NCBI GenBank assembly: GCA_031271555.1
Contig: JAISVN010000117.1
Coordinates: forward strand, 1 to 17,518
From: Candidatus Methanoplasma sp.
GTDB taxonomy: Archaea; Thermoplasmatota; Thermoplasmata; Methanomassiliicoccales; Methanomethylophilaceae
Length of the DNA stretch: 17,518 bases
Direction: 5' to 3'
Made by a program: the position numbers and the translations under genes. Every line of letters starts with the position of its first letter. The stretch's first letter is position 1. The notes under the pieces are model-generated. The model was not told where the DNA came from. It made no database searches and saw nothing but the letters and a program-made list of their open reading frames with translations. Positions 1-8,337 of this stretch are shown here, one piece after another.

Positions 1-969
1 GCTGGTCGGGTACTCCGCCCCTTCCTTTTCGAGTGCCAGGAGGACCCTGTCGAACCCTATCGCGAATCCGGTCGAGAAGACCTTCTCGCCACCGAACAGC
101 TCAGACAATGTGTACGAACCTCCGCCGCATATCTGCTTCTCTGCACCGAGGACCGGCGCCTCGACTTCGAACACCATTCCCGTGTAATAGTCAAGGCCTC
201 TTACAACTCCGAGATCTATCTCGGGGCTGCCGGCGCCCATCGCTGAAAGATATGAAAGGACCTCTTTGAGATAGTCCGATTCCTCGCCCGGAATCTCAGC
301 GAGGACCTCGATCCCCCCAACGGTGCTTGTAAGTTTGAAAATGGATTCCGCATCATTCCTGCCTATGCCTGCGGCTTCCATCAGCGGCCATGCCTCTTCA
401 TAGAGCTTCTTGTCTAGCTTCTGCAGAACCTCTGGCATTCTTTCCGCCGGCACTCCGACCTTGCTCAGTTCCTTTCTCAGTACGCCTATGTGTCCTATGC
501 GCACTTTGTAGTCCTTCAGACCTATGGCTTTGATCATCTCGAGCGCTGCGGCGATGGTTTCCGCATCCGTTTCGGGTGTTGCGGCACCTATTATCTCCGC
601 TCCAAATTGGAAGAACTCTCTGTATCTTCCGCTTTGAGGCCTCTCGTATCTGAAACATTGCCCGAAATAGAACACCTTTATCGGCTTCGGTTCGTTGCTC
701 ATGTTGTTGACGAACAACCTTATCGCCGGCGCGGTCATCTCCGGCCTGAGCGCAATGTTCCTGTCACCTTTGTCCTTGAAAGCATAAAGCTCGTTGAGTA
801 TGTTCGGACCCGACCTCAGTATGAAAAGTTCCGCCTCTTCGAATATCGGGGTCTGTATCTCCCTGAACCCCGATCTGTGAGCGGTCTGTCTCAGTGTGCC
901 CTCGTAGAATCTTCGCCTCTCCATCTCATCCGGCAGGAAATCTCTGGTGCCCCTGGGACTCTGTATCAT
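1..969 (-). CDS. hisS: Histidyl-tRNA synthetase, C-terminus cut by window edge
   Basis: Class II aminoacyl-tRNA synthetase that charges tRNA-His with histidine in the cytoplasm. The reading frame starts at ATG 969-967 (MIQSPRGTRDFLPDEM) and stays open for 323 codons to base 1, so the C-terminal anticodon-binding domain of this roughly 410-430 residue family lies outside. Visible family signatures are the RGTRDFLP N-terminus, motif 2 (FGQCFRYERPQSGRYREFFQ, from about residue 102), the HisRS-specific RGLDYYTG (257-264), a GGGSY loop, and the motif 3 region STGFAIGFDRVLLALE near residues 298-313. It is divergent from the bPH2 gene at 1051. A TATA-like element 25-29 bases before the ATG and the lack of a Shine-Dalgarno sequence suggest a leaderless mRNA. 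Identity is near certain; only the truncation limits the entry. Confidence 0.96.
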   Translation of the reverse strand, partial: MIQSPRGTRDFLPDEMERRRFYEGTLRQTAHRSGFREIQTPIFEEAELFILRSGPNILNELYAFKDKGDRNIALRPEMTAPAIRLFVNNMSNEPKPIKVFYFGQCFRYERPQSGRYREFFQFGAEIIGAATPETDAETIAAALEMIKAIGLKDYKVRIGHIGVLRKELSKVGVPAERMPEVLQKLDKKLYEEAWPLMEAAGIGRNDAESIFKLTSTVGGIEVLAEIPGEESDYLKEVLSYLSAMGAGSPEIDLGVVRGLDYYTGMVFEVEAPVLGAEKQICGGGSYTLSELFGGEKVFSTGFAIGFDRVLLALEKEGAEYPTS

Positions 970-990
970 ACACCGAGCGATGATTTGAGA

Positions 991-998
991 ATATATTA
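991..998 (-). promoter_or_regulatory. TATA box of hisS
   Basis: On the minus strand this reads TAATATAT, centred about 25 bases before the hisS ATG at 969. That spacing places the expected transcription start at or within a few bases of the start codon, which fits a leaderless archaeal transcript. Confidence 0.5.
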
Positions 999-1050
999 GA
1001 TTGTTGTTGGGATGTTCGGCTTGTAGTTGATTATCAAACTGCAGTAAATA

Positions 1051-1605
1051 ATGGCCAGACCTGCCACAAATCATAATAAGGGCCACTATGCATATTCCAT
1101 AAAGGATGGGAAAATGACAGAAGAATACAAATCACTTAACCCAAAAAGCAAGGCTGCATTGTACATATCATACGGGATCGCATACGCGGTCCTTTTCCTG
1201 ATATTGTTCGCTGTCGGGTACTTCGGCAAAGAATGGATGGGAGACAATTATCGCTTCTATGAGATGTTCTCCCTTGCGATACTTATCGTAACGCTGGCAT
1301 ACATCATCGTTGCACCCCTGATATTCTACAGGCATTACAAGTATGCCCTGACCGACGACAAGATAGATGTCCTCAGAGGCATAATCATAATCCGCCGCAC
1401 GATGGTCCCCATAGAAAGGATACATCAGGTAGAGGTCACCAGAGGGCCCATCAACAACATGCTGGGCCTGGCCGATGTGGATGTCACTACCGCCGGAGGG
1501 ATCGCAAAGATACAGTTCCTGGACATACCTGTGGCCAACAGCATCGCTGAGGACCTGAACAGGTACATCAACGATATCGTCAGGGAAAGGAAGGAAAATG
1601 ACTGA
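1051..1605 (+). CDS. bPH2-domain membrane protein, YdbS-like
   Basis: A 184-residue protein with two hydrophobic helices (about residues 36-56 and 71-93) followed by a bacterial pleckstrin-homology domain (bPH2 type). The domain begins around YALTDDKIDVLRG and carries the characteristic core VPIERIHQVEVTRGPINNMLGLADVDVTTAG. Architecture and length match the Bacillus YdbS family. It overlaps the next, larger bPH2 gene by 8 bases, so the two are almost certainly co-transcribed and translationally coupled, as ydbS/ydbT are in Bacillus. The first 21 residues (MARPATNHNKGHYAYSIKDGK) are not typical of the domain, and an in-frame ATG at 1114 preceded by AAAGGATGGG is an alternative start. The biochemical function of this family is poorly known; a membrane-associated complex is likely. 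Confidence 0.85.
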   Translation: MARPATNHNKGHYAYSIKDGKMTEEYKSLNPKSKAALYISYGIAYAVLFLILFAVGYFGKEWMGDNYRFYEMFSLAILIVTLAYIIVAPLIFYRHYKYALTDDKIDVLRGIIIIRRTMVPIERIHQVEVTRGPINNMLGLADVDVTTAGGIAKIQFLDIPVANSIAEDLNRYINDIVRERKEND

Positions 1606-3061
1606 CGTCACATACAGGAACCATCCTACCGTGATGATAAGGAACATCCTGATAATCGGATTTGTGATGTTATACATCTCATTCAGTGCCAGAGGTTCAT
1701 CGGCAATGCTGATCGGCGTCGTTGTTCTGTTTGCGCTGCTCTGCATTTTCGTGGTATTGTTCTGGGCAAAGACCACCATAACCTTCGGACCTAACGAAGC
1801 GGTCGTCAACATCAATGTACTTTACAAAAGAAAGAAGATAATACCGTACAAGAAAGTGGCATCCGTGAACGTTGTGCGGGACATATTCAACCGCATATTC
1901 GGGACCACCACCCTGAACATCAGCATCAACTCGAGCAGGAATGCGGCCGTCCCCGATGCGAGGTTCGTCTTCGACTCCGCCCTTGCGGAGCAGATAAGGG
2001 ACAAGCTTACCTCCGATCTTTTCGGAGAAGAGCCTGCAGAAGAGGATTCCTCTCCGAAAGAGTCCCTCGTGGACCTTTCGATGAAAGATTCCGTCATGCA
2101 CAGCCTGTTCGGAATCTCCACCTATCAGCTCCTCTATGCGATCGGCCTTCTGGCATACTCTGTGTTCTCCACCTTGTTCTTTGAGAGCAGCGGAGTCTTC
2201 CTGGCGCTGATCCTGCTCATAATCGGAGAGGTCGTGCCGACCGTCTTCAACATCCTGAAGTACGGCAACTTCAAGGTCTACCGCATCAACGACCAGATAC
2301 ATCTTCAGCACGGCATAATCCAGAACTATGTCTCGAAGTTCGACATCAACAGGATAAATGCGATAAGGATCAAAAGGACATTCTTCGCAAGGATGATCGG
2401 CAAGTCCTGCCTTGAGGCCGAGGTCGTCGGGATCAACGCGATAGCCAACGATGTGACCCCGCTGCTGTGCATACTGACGGATGAGGATAAGATAGAAGCT
2501 TTGATAAAACAGCTCGTACCGGAGTTCATCCACCATCCGGAAATGATGAAACAGCCCAAAGAAGCGAGGATCCCTCTTTTGGTCAAGTCCGTTTTCGGAG
2601 CGATGCTGACCATCGCAATAATGGCATATCCCTGCTGGTGGACATATTCCCTGGATGATGTCGAATTGAGCGGGTTATCTCCGCTGGAAGCTCTGCTGTT
2701 CAGGTATGCCCTCACGGTCGTTGCGGTCGCCGCGATAGCCGTCATCTTCTTTGCTGCGCACACCTCTTTGAAAGTGCGCGAGTTCGGACTCGGCAGCGAG
2801 ATGTTCAACCTAGTGAATGGGCTTGTCGACAGGAAGACGACGATAATACAATACGACCGCGTTCAGATAACCAAGGTCTCTGCCGGGCCCATGCCCAGAA
2901 GGCTGGGGCTTGCCAAATGCACCGTATCCCTGCTTTCTTCTCAAGGATACAAAAACATAAGCTCGGGATACTTCAGAAAGGAGGAGCTGTACAAGATCGG
3001 AGAGGTGATGCTTCAGCGCCTGAAGGATGGGACATACAGATACGAGAAGAACAGCACCTGA
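1598..3061 (+). CDS. Multi-domain bPH2 membrane protein, YdbT-like
   Basis: A 487-residue integral membrane protein with the alternating layout of YdbT-family proteins. Two helices lie near residues 12-56, then a PH-like domain (about 60-145, with YKRKKIIPYKKVASVNVVRD). A helix pair follows near 172-218 and a second PH-like domain at about 225-315 (FKVYRINDQIHLQHGIIQNYVSKFDINRINAIRI). A third helix pair lies near 328-388, then a third PH-like domain to the C-terminus (GLVDRKTTIIQYDRVQITKV). Bacillus YdbT has nearly the same length. The ATG lies inside the end of the upstream bPH2 gene, indicating one operon. The stop codon is one base away from the stop of the convergent GTPase gene, so neither unit has its own spacer for termination. 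Molecular role unknown; membrane stress functions proposed for the bacterial pair should not be assumed here. Confidence 0.85.
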   Translation: MTDVTYRNHPTVMIRNILIIGFVMLYISFSARGSSAMLIGVVVLFALLCIFVVLFWAKTTITFGPNEAVVNINVLYKRKKIIPYKKVASVNVVRDIFNRIFGTTTLNISINSSRNAAVPDARFVFDSALAEQIRDKLTSDLFGEEPAEEDSSPKESLVDLSMKDSVMHSLFGISTYQLLYAIGLLAYSVFSTLFFESSGVFLALILLIIGEVVPTVFNILKYGNFKVYRINDQIHLQHGIIQNYVSKFDINRINAIRIKRTFFARMIGKSCLEAEVVGINAIANDVTPLLCILTDEDKIEALIKQLVPEFIHHPEMMKQPKEARIPLLVKSVFGAMLTIAIMAYPCWWTYSLDDVELSGLSPLEALLFRYALTVVAVAAIAVIFFAAHTSLKVREFGLGSEMFNLVNGLVDRKTTIIQYDRVQITKVSAGPMPRRLGLAKCTVSLLSSQGYKNISSGYFRKEELYKIGEVMLQRLKDGTYRYEKNST

Positions 3062-3062
3062 G

Positions 3063-4163
3063 TCATCTTTTCACTATGATGGTAAGGATGTCCTGATCCT
3101 CCACCACATGGTCAAGCCCTACCGTCTGGCCGGGGAACTTGGCGCTTCCCCCCCAGACCATGGCATATCTGAAATTGTTCTTGAAGTCCCTGTGTATGAC
3201 CTCGCAGACCTCTCCGACGGTGTTTCCTTTTTTGACTATCAGGGGTTCGACCATGTCCGCCTCTTTCCCCTGAGGTTTCAGGTATATCCTGATCATCTCT
3301 ATCGTGTCGTACAGGGTCTGCTTAAGTTCCTCTATCCCGTAGCCGGTCGCGGCTGATATGGGGACGGTTATGAAATCCGGATACATCGCCTGGACCGCTT
3401 CCAGCTGTCCCGGTTTTGCGAGGTCCACCTTGTTTATGGCCATGACGCACTTGACATAGACGCGGTTTCCCGAAAGGACATCCAGCATCTGCTCGACGTT
3501 TATGTCCTCCCTTACCACTACTGTGGCATTGATGTGGCCGTATGCGGCGGTCATGTCCTTTATCGTCTCGGTGTCGATCTTCGTGAGCTTGACGGTCGGT
3601 TTGACGAGTATTCCTCCCTGCCCCGAACCCGATATGACGACATCCGGTTTGACCTGATTGAGCCTTATGGCTGCGTTGTACAGTTCTTTCAGAAGGACGT
3701 CCATCTTCGGGTTGAATATGTCAACGACAAGAAGGATCACATCCGAGGCCCTTGCCGCCGCTATTACTTCTCTGCCTCTGCCCTTACCTCTGGAAGCATC
3801 CTTTATCAGCCCCGGCATGTCCAGGATCTGGATCTTCGCATGGTTGTATTCGAGGACTCCCGGAATTATGTCCAGAGTTGTGAAGTGGTATGCTCCGACC
3901 TCCGATTTGGCTCCGGTTAGCTGGTTCAGAAGGGTCGATTTACCCACTGACGGAAAACCTACGAGAGCTACGGTCGCGTTTCCGGCCTTCTTCACATAGA
4001 ATCCTTTTGTGGGGCCTTTGGAGGATCTCCTTTTCTCATCCTCGGCGGTGAGGCGTGCGATCTTCGCTTTGATCTTCCCGATGTGCGCCTCTGTGGCTTT
4101 ATTGTACTTGGTGTTGGCTATTTGCGCCTCCAACTCCTTTATCTGTTCTTCGATGGTCGCCAC
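3063..4163 (-). CDS. DRG-family (Obg superfamily) GTPase with TGS domain
   Basis: Archaeal homologue of eukaryotic developmentally regulated GTP-binding proteins, which are linked to ribosomes and translation. In this 366-residue protein the N-terminal helical segment (IEEQIKELEAQIANTKYNKAT, residues 4-24) and basic linker are typical of DRG. The GTPase motifs are all present: G1 GFPSVGKST (69-77), G2 threonines at 95-96, G3 DMPG (115-118), G4 NKVD (244-247), and G5-like SAA (270-272). A TGS domain occupies about 291-366. The start codon is GTG at 4163-4161, supported by GGAGGG four bases upstream on the minus strand and by the conserved N-terminus. A TATA-like ATAATATA lies near 4195-4203. 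The gene converges on the bPH2 operon with a one-base gap. No unusual residues were seen. Confidence 0.95.
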   Translation of the reverse strand: MATIEEQIKELEAQIANTKYNKATEAHIGKIKAKIARLTAEDEKRRSSKGPTKGFYVKKAGNATVALVGFPSVGKSTLLNQLTGAKSEVGAYHFTTLDIIPGVLEYNHAKIQILDMPGLIKDASRGKGRGREVIAAARASDVILLVVDIFNPKMDVLLKELYNAAIRLNQVKPDVVISGSGQGGILVKPTVKLTKIDTETIKDMTAAYGHINATVVVREDINVEQMLDVLSGNRVYVKCVMAINKVDLAKPGQLEAVQAMYPDFITVPISAATGYGIEELKQTLYDTIEMIRIYLKPQGKEADMVEPLIVKKGNTVGEVCEVIHRDFKNNFRYAMVWGGSAKFPGQTVGLDHVVEDQDILTIIVKR

Positions 4164-4167
4164 AGTA

Positions 4168-4173
4168 CCCTCC
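4168..4173 (-). promoter_or_regulatory. Shine-Dalgarno sequence fixing the DRG GTG start
   Basis: GGAGGG on the minus strand, four bases before the GTG at 4163. It is one of the few strong ribosome binding sites in the window and decides the non-ATG start. Confidence 0.6.
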
Positions 4174-4251
4174 GGTATGTGTGATAGGCAACGTGTATAT
4201 TATGGTTTTATTCGTCCGTGCTCTGAAAACGGCATAGCCACGCTGCCCGAT

Positions 4252-4260
4252 AGTTTTTAA
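4252..4260 (+). promoter_or_regulatory. TATA box of the zinc-ribbon membrane protein gene
   Basis: AGTTTTTAA centred near 4256, about 28 bases before ATG 4285. This favours that ATG over the upstream in-frame GTG at 4273, with a leaderless transcript. Confidence 0.45.
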
Positions 4261-4284
4261 TCAAATTACGATGTGCGGTTCCGT

Positions 4285-5418
4285 ATGAATGATACTGCAG
4301 GTGTGAGGACCTTTAATCTGAAATGGTTCGGCACCCTGACACCAAAACAGATATTCGGGCTGCTGGCTGCATTTGCGCTTGCCCTGATTATGACGATAAT
4401 GGGATTCGGAGCATCCTGCATGTGCTTCGGGATGCTGATGATCGCGGTGATACTCTATATGCTGCCGCGCATGCTCGGTATCGAAAATCTCAAGCTCATG
4501 ACCCTTGTCGGGATCGTGTTCATGATCTCCGCAATATTGATCGGCGGCCTTATAACGGCACCTGGGTTTGTGAACTCGCAAAGTGGAAATCCGCCCGATA
4601 ACGACCATTTTACAAATGTTGAATATGGATATCAAGACTCTGAAGTGAAAATAGATGCCACACTCAAGGGTGACATCGGTACACACGAAGTCTACTTTGT
4701 ATATGGTGAAGTAAGCGGCGTTGGATTCGACTCAATATACATCGTGTTTGATAAAAAAGAGTTACTGACTCATACAGGCAACATTATAGACGACAGATTG
4801 GATCTTGATCCAAACAAACTTTATGCAGGATATTTAACAATCAGCAAGACCAACGATTCTGGAGAAGAGATTCCTAATGAGGACACAAGGGTGCGTTTAA
4901 CATTCCTGACTGGAGCATATGACGGAGATATATCATCAGTCTGCCTCTACGGATGCCTGATAGGTATAATCTACATCATGATCGCCTTCTTCATGATAAT
5001 GATCCTGTCCAACATAATGAGGGGCAGGATGGAGAAGACCAGAGAGAGGATGGAGAAAGAAGGAAGGCTCTACCCTCCCGGATACGGAAGATGCGCCCAA
5101 TGCGGCGGCATTGTCCTACCCGGCGAGATCAACTGCAGGAAATGCGGTGCGTACATAGACCGTCCGGATGAGATGAAACCGAACAAGAAGGACTTCTTCG
5201 AGTGTTCAGAATGCGGTGCGGAGGTTCCGGGCGACGCAAAGGAATGCCCCAAGTGCGGTGCCGTATTCGATGAGGAAGAGACCGAAGTCGTGCATGCTGA
5301 CGGGACCATTGAGACCACGAATGAATCATCGATCTGCGCCGAATGCGGTGCGGAGGTTCCGGCGACATCCTCATTCTGCGTAAAATGCGGTGCAAAAACA
5401 GGTAACGGTAAAAAATAA
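4285..5418 (+). CDS. Membrane protein with three C-terminal zinc ribbons
   Basis: A 377-residue protein of unknown function. From the N-terminus it has two to three hydrophobic helices (about residues 22-61 and 71-94) and a soluble, beta-rich and probably external domain (about 95-215). A strong helix follows (about 219-243), then a charged linker (RGRMEKTRERMEKEGR) and three CxxC...CxxC zinc ribbons with cysteines at 270/273/284/287, 307/310/321/324 and 351/354/365/368. All twelve cysteines are intact. The last two ribbons share ECGAEVP, so they look like a recent duplication. The zinc-ribbon tail should face the cytoplasm if the middle domain is outside. The stretch coding for the soluble domain (about 4570-4930) looks AT-richer than the flanks. 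An in-frame GTG at 4273 would add four residues, but TATA spacing favours ATG 4285. No specific function can be assigned. Confidence 0.85.
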   Translation: MNDTAGVRTFNLKWFGTLTPKQIFGLLAAFALALIMTIMGFGASCMCFGMLMIAVILYMLPRMLGIENLKLMTLVGIVFMISAILIGGLITAPGFVNSQSGNPPDNDHFTNVEYGYQDSEVKIDATLKGDIGTHEVYFVYGEVSGVGFDSIYIVFDKKELLTHTGNIIDDRLDLDPNKLYAGYLTISKTNDSGEEIPNEDTRVRLTFLTGAYDGDISSVCLYGCLIGIIYIMIAFFMIMILSNIMRGRMEKTRERMEKEGRLYPPGYGRCAQCGGIVLPGEINCRKCGAYIDRPDEMKPNKKDFFECSECGAEVPGDAKECPKCGAVFDEEETEVVHADGTIETTNESSICAECGAEVPATSSFCVKCGAKTGNGKK

Positions 5419-5712
5419 ACTCTTTACGAAACATCTTCATTTTACATTTATTCTTATCAAACAATTCGTTATTCGTAAAACTAGGTTCAGAAGATAGTCA
5501 ACTGCACCAAACGCTTGTCGGAGGTGGAACTTTAGGATATCAGCTGTATGATCTCATTTCAGGCATGTTCAATCCATTGTCCCTATGATATGAGTTTTCG
5601 CTGTATCGAAAAGTGAGAAGGTTTTCGCCCTTAGTTTTCGTTCTATCGAAAAGTCAAACGATTTTTGCGTTGAGTTTTCGTTCTATCGAAAACTGACTAT
5701 TTTGAGATCTCT
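5419..5712 (+). other. AT-rich intergenic region between convergent genes
   Basis: No convincing gene. It begins with T-rich sequence (5421-5457) that may terminate the upstream zinc-ribbon gene. It contains a start-less open frame ending with TGA near 5588 (see rejected items) and ends with three hairpin-like 22-bp units (5593-5694), annotated separately. Both flanking genes point into the region, so it need not contain a promoter for either of them. Confidence 0.6.
5593..5694. repeat. Three 22-bp hairpin units at exact 40-bp period
   Basis: Units at 5593-5614, 5633-5654 and 5673-5694 share the core AGTTTTCG-N6-CGAAAA(G/C)T. Units 2 and 3 differ at one base; unit 1 has CTGTAT instead of TTCTAT in the loop. 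The third unit is a perfect 8-bp inverted repeat with a 6-base loop; the first two have one mismatch in the arms. The 18-base intervals differ but both contain a TTTT(C/T)G run, so this may be a degenerate 40-bp tandem repeat. It lies between convergent genes. Possible roles are protein-binding sites on nearly one face of the helix, or hairpins at transcript ends. Confidence 0.85.
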
Positions 5713-6162
5713 TTATTTTATTGGTTTCAGATCCTCTTCATAGATGGCATTCCTACATCTTGATCTCAAACGCGTCAGAAACCCTTGCTTATCCGCAGGA
5801 GATATCATTATGTGGCCGGCTTTACCATATCTTATTCCTACTCTGTCCAAAGACAATACGAATATTCCATAATTTATCAGATCTCTGTTTGTATTCGTTA
5901 TTTTTTTGACGTCTGCATAAGATATCTCATATTTTGCAGTTGCATTTTGAATAACGATCCCAGTACTGCTCAATGTATACTTCGTTCTCCGCACGATCAA
6001 CACCACATATGCCAGCATCAAAAGGAAAAGCAAGAAGGATGGTATTGAAATGAAGATGTCTATGCTGGAAAGAAACACTGAGACTAAGGCCAGCAAAACG
6101 ACTACAGAACCGGCATGCGACCAGAACACCCAATCGATTTTGGGTCTGTATGCATCTTCCAT
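5713..6162 (-). CDS. Small membrane protein with bPH_4-type PH domain
   Basis: A 149-residue protein. Two hydrophobic helices (about residues 15-33 and 36-56) are followed by a short PH-like domain. The end of that domain, DRVGIRYGKAGHIMISPADKQGFL, matches the characteristic segment of the bPH_4 (formerly DUF1200) family, where an RYG(K) strand is followed by an ISP turn and a helix. The start is ATG 6162-6160. An AT-rich stretch (minus strand CAAATATCAAAT, near 6187-6198) lies about 30 bases before it, compatible with a leaderless or short-leader mRNA. It is divergent from top6B, 159 bases away, and its 3' end faces the 40-bp-period repeats. It is a different PH subfamily from the bPH2 pair at 1051-3061. 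Function unknown; the family call rests on motif recognition. Confidence 0.75.
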   Translation of the reverse strand: MEDAYRPKIDWVFWSHAGSVVVLLALVSVFLSSIDIFISIPSFLLFLLMLAYVVLIVRRTKYTLSSTGIVIQNATAKYEISYADVKKITNTNRDLINYGIFVLSLDRVGIRYGKAGHIMISPADKQGFLTRLRSRCRNAIYEEDLKPIK

Positions 6163-6288
6163 AATGAAGGTAGCATTTTACGCGCTATTTGATATTTGGC
6201 TCTGCAAAAGAGCTCGCAGTTGTGCTCGTCCCAAACTCGATCCGAAGTCATTTTCATACACTCGTCAGAGAACCTTCCGAACAACAAA

Positions 6289-6296
6289 CTAAATAT
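6289..6296 (+). promoter_or_regulatory. TATA box of the top6B-top6A operon
   Basis: CTAAATAT centred about 29 bases before the top6B ATG at 6322. No good Shine-Dalgarno sequence precedes the ATG, which supports a leaderless transcript. Confidence 0.45.
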
Positions 6297-6321
6297 CCTA
6301 TTTTAGGGATACATCAGGCGG

Positions 6322-8337
6322 ATGCGCTCAGAAATTGAAGATTATGCCAATGGGAGTACTAACGCCCACAAGATGGCAGCAAAGCAGCAGGAGATCTCTG
6401 TGACGGAGTTCTTCGAAAAGAACAAACACATACTCGGTTTTGATTCCAGATCCAAATCGCTGCTAATGGGCATAAAGGAAGCTGTGGACAACGCTTTAGA
6501 TGCCTGTGAAGAAGCAGGCTTCCTTCCGGATGTCATCGTGAAGGTGGAGCGCCTCCAGGAAGAGGAAGAATACAAGATATCCATTGAGGACAACGGCCCG
6601 GGCATAGTGCACAAGATGATGCCGAATGTTTTCGGCCGACTTCTTTACGGATCGAGATTCCATGCGCTGAGGCAGTCCAGAGGGCAGCAGGGTATCGGGA
6701 TATCCGCGACCGTGATGTACGGGAACATAACGACTGGAAAACCCGCGCACGTCGAGTCCAAGATAGAAGGCCAGGATGAGGTCGCCTGGAAGATGGACAT
6801 CACCATCGATACGAAGACCAACCGCCCCATTGTGAAGAACGATATCGCATTCACATGGGAAGGCAAAGAACACGGCACAAAGGTGGAATACACCACAAAG
6901 GGCAGGTACATCACCGGAAAGCAATCGATATTCGAATATCTCAGGAACACCGCCATCGTCAATCCTCATGCGAGAGTGGAGTTCCACGACCCGGAAGGTA
7001 AGAAGTACATCTTCGAAAGGGCGACCGAGACCATGCCTCCAAAATCAAAGGAGATCAAGCCTCACCCGGAAGGCATGGAGATCGGAGACCTGATGAAATA
7101 TGCCGGCAACACTCAGCAGAAGACCGTCAGAGCTTTCCTGAAAAGCGACTTCTCGAGGATAACCGACAGGATAGCGGATGAGATCCTTGCCAAAGCCGTG
7201 GTGAACGGCTCTGCGAAACCGTCATCCCTCACGAGGGACGACTGCAAAGCGATAATAAACGCAATAACCCAGGTCAAGATCATGGCCCCGCCGACAGACT
7301 GCCTATCCCCAATAGGAGATACTCTGATCAAGAAAGGCCTCATGCATATATTGGACGGGATGAAACCCGAATACTACGCCACTCCGGTCACCCGTTCTCC
7401 GAAAGCGGTCAACGGGAATCCTTTCGTCGTAGAGGCCGGGATAGTGTACGGCGGAGAGATACCGTCCGACGGGCAGGTGACGATACTCAGATTTGCGAAC
7501 AGGGTCCCTCTGCTCTACCAGCAGGGAGCCTGCGCCATAACGAAGGCCATCTCGGAAGTGGATTGGAGGCGGTACGGCCTGGAGCAAAGGGGAGGGAAGG
7601 GGATACCTTTCGGTCCTGCAATAATACTCGTGCATGTAGCATCTACAAAAGTACCTTTCACATCCGAAGGGAAGGAGGCCATAGCTTCCTTCGCCGAACT
7701 CCAGAGCGAGATCGAGCAGGCGCTGAGGCTCTGTGCCAGGAACCTTAAGAGCCATCTTAACAAGATGGAGAGGAAATCCAAAACACATGCCAAGTTCGAG
7801 ATAGTGCAGAAGATCATTCCCGCAATGGCGAAGAAGGCTTCGGAGATGCTCGGAAGGCCCATGCCGGATCTCAGCAGGACCATCAGCAAGATAATGAACG
7901 TCGTATGGGTGGAGCCTTCGATAAAGAAAGAAGGGAAGAACTCGCGTGTTGTGAATTACACATTATACAATTACACAACAAAGGAGCGTACATTCAGACT
8001 CCATGCGCAGGTTCCCAAGGAATGCGTGAACCTGACGCTGTTCACCAATCCGCATTTCATCAATATGAACGAGGAGGGAAAGGTCACATGGGAGGTCAAA
8101 GACCTGCAGCCTTCTGTATCGCTTAATATATCATTTGAATTGAAAGGAGAGATGGCGGACACTTTCGACGCCGACGATATCTACATATCGGGAATAAACC
8201 CCGTCTCGGTCATGGGCGCCGAATCGCTCCCGGGGGATTGGGGCATAAAAGGATTGGAGATAACGGAGAGCGACGAAGTTGCGCCGGAAGAGGATGAAGA
8301 GACTATCGAGGAGGTTGAAGATCTTGGTGAAGAATGA
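6322..8337 (+). CDS. top6B: DNA topoisomerase VI subunit B (ATPase subunit)
   Basis: GHKL-type ATPase subunit of the archaeal type IIB topoisomerase. With subunit A it passes one duplex through another to decatenate and relax DNA. In this 671-residue protein the Bergerat-fold motifs are intact: N-box EAVDNALDA with Asn57, G1 EDNGPG (89-94), and G2 GQQGIGISA (121-129). The switch lysine is in VPFTSEGKEA (Lys451). The H2TH and transducer domains lie between. From about residue 535 there is an added beta-sandwich-like domain, as in longer methanogen Top6B proteins, and then a highly acidic tail (about 648-671). It is longer than the roughly 530-residue Sulfolobus enzyme and similar to the methanogen form. 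It is the first gene of a two-gene operon with top6A. Confidence 0.97.
   Translation: MRSEIEDYANGSTNAHKMAAKQQEISVTEFFEKNKHILGFDSRSKSLLMGIKEAVDNALDACEEAGFLPDVIVKVERLQEEEEYKISIEDNGPGIVHKMMPNVFGRLLYGSRFHALRQSRGQQGIGISATVMYGNITTGKPAHVESKIEGQDEVAWKMDITIDTKTNRPIVKNDIAFTWEGKEHGTKVEYTTKGRYITGKQSIFEYLRNTAIVNPHARVEFHDPEGKKYIFERATETMPPKSKEIKPHPEGMEIGDLMKYAGNTQQKTVRAFLKSDFSRITDRIADEILAKAVVNGSAKPSSLTRDDCKAIINAITQVKIMAPPTDCLSPIGDTLIKKGLMHILDGMKPEYYATPVTRSPKAVNGNPFVVEAGIVYGGEIPSDGQVTILRFANRVPLLYQQGACAITKAISEVDWRRYGLEQRGGKGIPFGPAIILVHVASTKVPFTSEGKEAIASFAELQSEIEQALRLCARNLKSHLNKMERKSKTHAKFEIVQKIIPAMAKKASEMLGRPMPDLSRTISKIMNVVWVEPSIKKEGKNSRVVNYTLYNYTTKERTFRLHAQVPKECVNLTLFTNPHFINMNEEGKVTWEVKDLQPSVSLNISFELKGEMADTFDADDIYISGINPVSVMGAESLPGDWGIKGLEITESDEVAPEEDEETIEEVEDLGEE

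Noticed and set aside
490..999. Plus-strand frame of 169 codons over hisS
   Set aside because: Antisense to unmistakable HisRS motifs; no promoter or domain support.
1168..2536. Long minus-strand frames over the bPH2 genes (1168-1815 and 1697-2536)
   Set aside because: Overlap strongly supported plus-strand genes; translations rich in Tyr, Asp and Val without domains, typical shadows.
5418..5588. Start-less open frame ending VGGGTLGYQLYDLISGMFNP-type residues
   Set aside because: Fifty-odd open codons without an upstream start, promoter or recognisable domain; could be a gene remnant but equally chance, so not annotated as a pseudogene.
5593..5694. Mini CRISPR array
   Set aside because: Units are 22 bp and intervals only 18 bp, far below usual spacer lengths; the intervals resemble each other, there are only three units, and no cas gene is present.
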